Origin: JAGXTF01 sp038317095
Lineage (GTDB): Bacteria; Bacteroidota; Bacteroidia; NS11-12g; UBA955
Length of the DNA stretch: 64,000 nucleotides
Direction of reading: 5' to 3'
NCBI GenBank assembly: GCA_038317095.1
Contig: JBBQBB010000002.1
Span: 44,931 to 108,930 of the forward strand
Shown here: piece by piece, positions 62,090-64,000 of the stretch
How the letters are laid out: every line of letters begins with the position of its first letter
Numbering within the stretch: the stretch's first letter is position 1
Program-made: the position numbers and the translations under genes
Notes under the pieces: generated by a model
The model's input: the letters and a program-made list of their open reading frames with translations, nothing else
What the model was told of the DNA's origin: nothing
Databases searched by the model: none

Positions 62090-62499
62090 GTTGTGTCCTT
62101 TTCTACATACAGTTTTTCAAATCTCGTGCCAAACTGTACACAATGGTATACACAGCATTGGACTTACACCCCCAAAAAATTGTAAAGTATTCGCTAGTTG
62201 CGCTGCGTCTGAGAAATTCAGGTATATAAATGGATACAATGCGAAGTTGTATTTTCAGAAAATAAAGATTCATACATTTTGGCATTTCCGGTTTTCTGCT
62301 TTGCTTCAATGACGGGCAGTTGATAAAAGATACCCAATTTCCATAGCGTAAAAAATCGTGAGGCGCCAGAAATATCAAATTTCGTCTTGATTCTAATCGG
62401 GATTTTGGCTATTTATTTTAACCTACCTAAAGACGCAGGAAGGCGATGAAAAAGTTTGAGAAGGGAATTGCCTTTTTGAGCAATATACCAATTTGATTC
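62090..62499. other. Intergenic region with decayed sequence
   Basis: About 410 bases with no supported gene. On the minus strand it reads a protein-like patch, ASRFFTLWKLGIFYQLPVIE, with no good frame around it. The words AGATACCCAA, CGGGATTTTGG and TTTAACCTACC recur near 47850-48010 and may come from the same decayed repeat. Confidence 0.45.
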
Positions 62500-62691
62500 T
62501 TAAAAAAAATACTCCAATATCCAAAAAACCGCGGCTGCAGATATTCCCCACTTATTCCAATTCGGCACGAACAATTTTTGTTCTAACAATTTTGAAAAAA
62601 CCCTATCTACCAGCCACAAAATGCCTGGTACAAAAATATAAACAAACGTAAGAAGCATTGCGGGTATGGAGAGCCAGGAAAGGTATTTCAT
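62500..62691 (-). CDS. Small membrane protein
   Basis: 63 residues with two hydrophobic helices (about 4-26 and 47-62) and a basic/acidic loop (DRVFSKLLEQKLFVPNWNKWG). It starts one base after the stop of the amidohydrolase gene and shares its direction, which argues that it is real and co-transcribed. Unknown family. Confidence 0.6.
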   Translation of the reverse strand: MKYLSWLSIPAMLLTFVYIFVPGILWLVDRVFSKLLEQKLFVPNWNKWGISAAAVFWILEYFF

Positions 62692-62692
62692 T

Positions 62693-63724
62693 TTACAAAA
62701 ACAAACTTTTCTCCATCCCTAGCCATTCTAGAGCACTCTCTGCCAGCATTACTTGTTTGATGTTGTCAGGCACATGCATAGATCGAATTAAATCTCCTGG
62801 TATGTCTTCACCCAAGGGGTAAGGATAATCGGTGCCCATGCAAACCCTGTGAGGACCTACCAAATCCATCACAAACTCCAACATTTTGGGATCGTGTACA
62901 AGGCTGTCTAACCAAAACTGTCCCAAGTATTTTGCCGGGTCATGCGGATTGTCTATCGCTACCAAGTCTGGTCTCACCTGCCAGCCATGTCTTATTCGGC
63001 CAAAAGTACCCGGAAATGCACCGCCACCGTGTGCAAATGCTACACGCAGCTTAGGCAAACGTTCAAATACACCCCCAAAAATCATACTTGTAATGGCCAA
63101 AGAAGTTTCTGCAGGCATACCCACTAGCCATGGCAACCAGTACCTAGGCATTTTGGCTTTTGCCATCCACCACCAAGGGTGCACAAATAGAGCCATATCC
63201 AAATCTTGCATGGCTTCAAATATGGGAAAAAGTTCAGGTTGGTTTAAGTTCCAATGGTTAATGTGCGAGCCAATTTGAATCCCTTTGAGCCCCAGTTTTT
63301 TGCACCTTTCCAATTCTTGTATCGCCAATCCACTGTGCTGCATAGGCAAGGTGCCCAAACCCACAAACCGTTTTGGAAACAACTGGCAAACCTCCGCAAT
63401 ATGGTCGTTTAGATACATGGATATTTCCAATGCATCTTTAGGTTCTGCCCAATAGGAAAACATTACCGGCACGGTGCTCAGCACTTGCACGTCCACGGGG
63501 TGGGCATGTGCATCGCAGTCTTTTATTCGGGCTGCCGCATCCCAATTGTTGCTTTCAATTTCGCGGAAAAGAGCACCATCCATCATCATGCGGGCGCAGC
63601 AAGGCTTATGGTGTTCTAGCATAATAAATTCGCCATACCCAAACTTCTTCTTCCAGTCTGGCAAATGCTCTGGAATAATGTGGGTATGAATGTCTATGGT
63701 AAAAAAGCGCGAAGCATCCGTCAT
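62693..63724 (-). CDS. ACMSD-like amidohydrolase/decarboxylase
   Basis: Metal-dependent TIM-barrel enzyme of the aminocarboxymuconate-semialdehyde decarboxylase group, 343 residues. Metal ligands are visible as DIHTHIIPEHL (HxH after strand 1), LFVHPWWW (His), and MGTDYPYPLGED (Asp). VAFAHGGGAFPGTFGRIRHGW carries a further active-site His and the ACMSD-type G-R-x-x-x-G-W. Enzymes of this group decarboxylate aromatic catabolites such as those in tryptophan breakdown. No other kynurenine-pathway gene is in the window. ATG 63724 is set by the promoter just upstream. Confidence 0.88.
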   Translation of the reverse strand: MTDASRFFTIDIHTHIIPEHLPDWKKKFGYGEFIMLEHHKPCCARMMMDGALFREIESNNWDAAARIKDCDAHAHPVDVQVLSTVPVMFSYWAEPKDALEISMYLNDHIAEVCQLFPKRFVGLGTLPMQHSGLAIQELERCKKLGLKGIQIGSHINHWNLNQPELFPIFEAMQDLDMALFVHPWWWMAKAKMPRYWLPWLVGMPAETSLAITSMIFGGVFERLPKLRVAFAHGGGAFPGTFGRIRHGWQVRPDLVAIDNPHDPAKYLGQFWLDSLVHDPKMLEFVMDLVGPHRVCMGTDYPYPLGEDIPGDLIRSMHVPDNIKQVMLAESALEWLGMEKSLFL

Positions 63725-63729
63725 TCGGG

Positions 63730-63763
63730 CAAAAATAGGGAAGGAGATTGATAGGCCGTACAA
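63730..63763 (-). promoter_or_regulatory. Promoter of the ACMSD-like gene
   Basis: On the minus strand, TTG (63763-63761), a 23-base spacer and TATTTTTG (63737-63730), ending six bases before ATG 63724, so the transcript would be nearly leaderless. Confidence 0.55.
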
Positions 63764-63887
63764 AAAAATGGGGGATTTAATTATCTCTCATGCTGGGTAA
63801 ATATTATGGAATGAAAATAAATATTTATTGATCCAAGATTATCTTTAGAAAACAGCCACAAAAATTTCCCTTGCATTTGTCAATTAT

Positions 63888-63916
63888 TTGTGCTTAACTT
63901 CGTAAAAATAAATTTG
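63888..63916 (+). promoter_or_regulatory. Promoter at the right edge
   Basis: TTG (63888-63890), an 18-base spacer and TAAATTTG (63909-63916), nine bases before ATG 63925. Confidence 0.6.
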
Positions 63917-63936
63917 ATAATACAATGAAAAAAGCT

Positions 63937-63955
63937 ATCCATCCATCCATCCATC
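63937..63955 (+). repeat. ATCC tetranucleotide repeat
   Basis: Four full ATCC units plus ATC, starting 12 bases after the A of ATG 63925. Confidence 0.9.
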
Positions 63956-63959
63956 GGGT

Positions 63960-63987
63960 ATTTTTATACTTTAAAAAGTATAAAAAT
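63960..63987. repeat. Perfect AT hairpin
   Basis: TTTTTATACTTT (63961-63972) and AAAGTATAAAAA (63975-63986) pair perfectly around two bases, with one more A-T pair outside. It lacks G/C and a following T run, so it is not a typical terminator. Confidence 0.7.
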
Positions 63988-64000
63988 TAAAATTTTTACC

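Larger units (their letters stand above)
63925..63990 (+). other. Short frame with ATCC repeat, possibly the 5' end of a phase-variable gene
   Basis: ATG 63925 reads MKKAIHPSIHRVFLYF and stops at 63990 after 21 codons. In another frame the same DNA reads SIGYFYTLKSIKIKIF and is open to the window edge. A four-base change in the ATCC tract could connect the ATG to that frame. Only about 75 bases are visible, so it may also be no gene. Confidence 0.3.

Noticed and set aside
63934..63990. CRISPR-like array from ATCC repeats
   Set aside because: Units are four bases with no spacers; it is a simple tandem repeat. No cas gene is in the window.

Overview
The window looks like a chromosome segment of a member of the Bacteroidota (Sphingobacteriia/Chitinophagia-like; genus not assignable). 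Support comes from TTG / TAnnTTTG promoters with very short leaders and no Shine-Dalgarno signals, from type IX secretion C-terminal domains, and from families typical of the phylum: a MurF-Alr fusion, a DUF5686 protein, an OstA-like protein, PadR with PspC/head-domain protein, and a 2-oxoacid dehydrogenase E1 alpha-beta fusion. Most of it is ordinary core genome with dense short operons. Five places show decay or rearrangement.

Layout. 1-3.99 kb: C-terminal part of a split methionine synthase (minus), divergent from a DEAD-box RNA helicase with a structured 5' leader. 4.4-6.4 kb: a broken cytochrome gene derived from cbb3 oxidase subunits CcoO and CcoP, beside a frameshifted IS1595-type element. 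6.5-11.6 kb: the E1 fusion, then an ECF sigma factor coupled to a membrane/beta-barrel protein. 12.3-19.2 kb: folA, a BamA-like protein, nadK, a secreted nuclease-like protein, an unknown membrane protein, glyA and a small membrane protein. 19.2-21.3 kb: a polysaccharide flippase-like protein and a conserved hypothetical.

21.3-26.5 kb is the most unusual region. A six-gene minus-strand operon encodes an ECF sigma factor, a probable anti-sigma factor, a Spy/CnrX-like periplasmic sensor, a YHYH lipoprotein, a MORN-like lipoprotein and an SCO1-type copper chaperone. The 3' end of the SCO1 gene is duplicated as a 36-bp direct repeat on the far side of a 1.85-kb AT-rich insert. The insert carries a small secreted cysteine protein translationally coupled to a secreted protein with a thioredoxin-like CGNC motif.

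26.6-33.1 kb: a transglutaminase-like protein, a stand-alone pyruvate dehydrogenase E1 beta, an IS256-like element with perfect 18-bp ends and a poly-A frameshift, then PadR and its PspC-domain partner. 33.3-38.0 kb: glmS, a multiply broken Kelch/T9SS pseudogene, and metK. 38.1-47.7 kb: an exonuclease/phosphatase-fold protein, two rhomboid proteases and mutL in one run, then prmA, a lipoprotein, an alpha/beta hydrolase, an SRAP (abasic-site) protein and a saccharopine/alanine dehydrogenase-like enzyme. 48.2-51.9 kb: a module of unknown function made of a secreted protein, a zinc-ribbon/periplasmic-binding/OmpA-like membrane protein and a predicted pseudokinase. 52-61 kb: a DUF5686 receptor-like protein and an OstA-like protein, divergent from tilS, a sugar nucleotidyltransferase and murF-alr. 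61.2-63.7 kb: a DUF3108 protein, a small membrane protein and an ACMSD-like amidohydrolase. The right edge holds a good promoter and a short reading frame that begins with an ATCC tetranucleotide repeat. No tRNA, rRNA or CRISPR array was seen.
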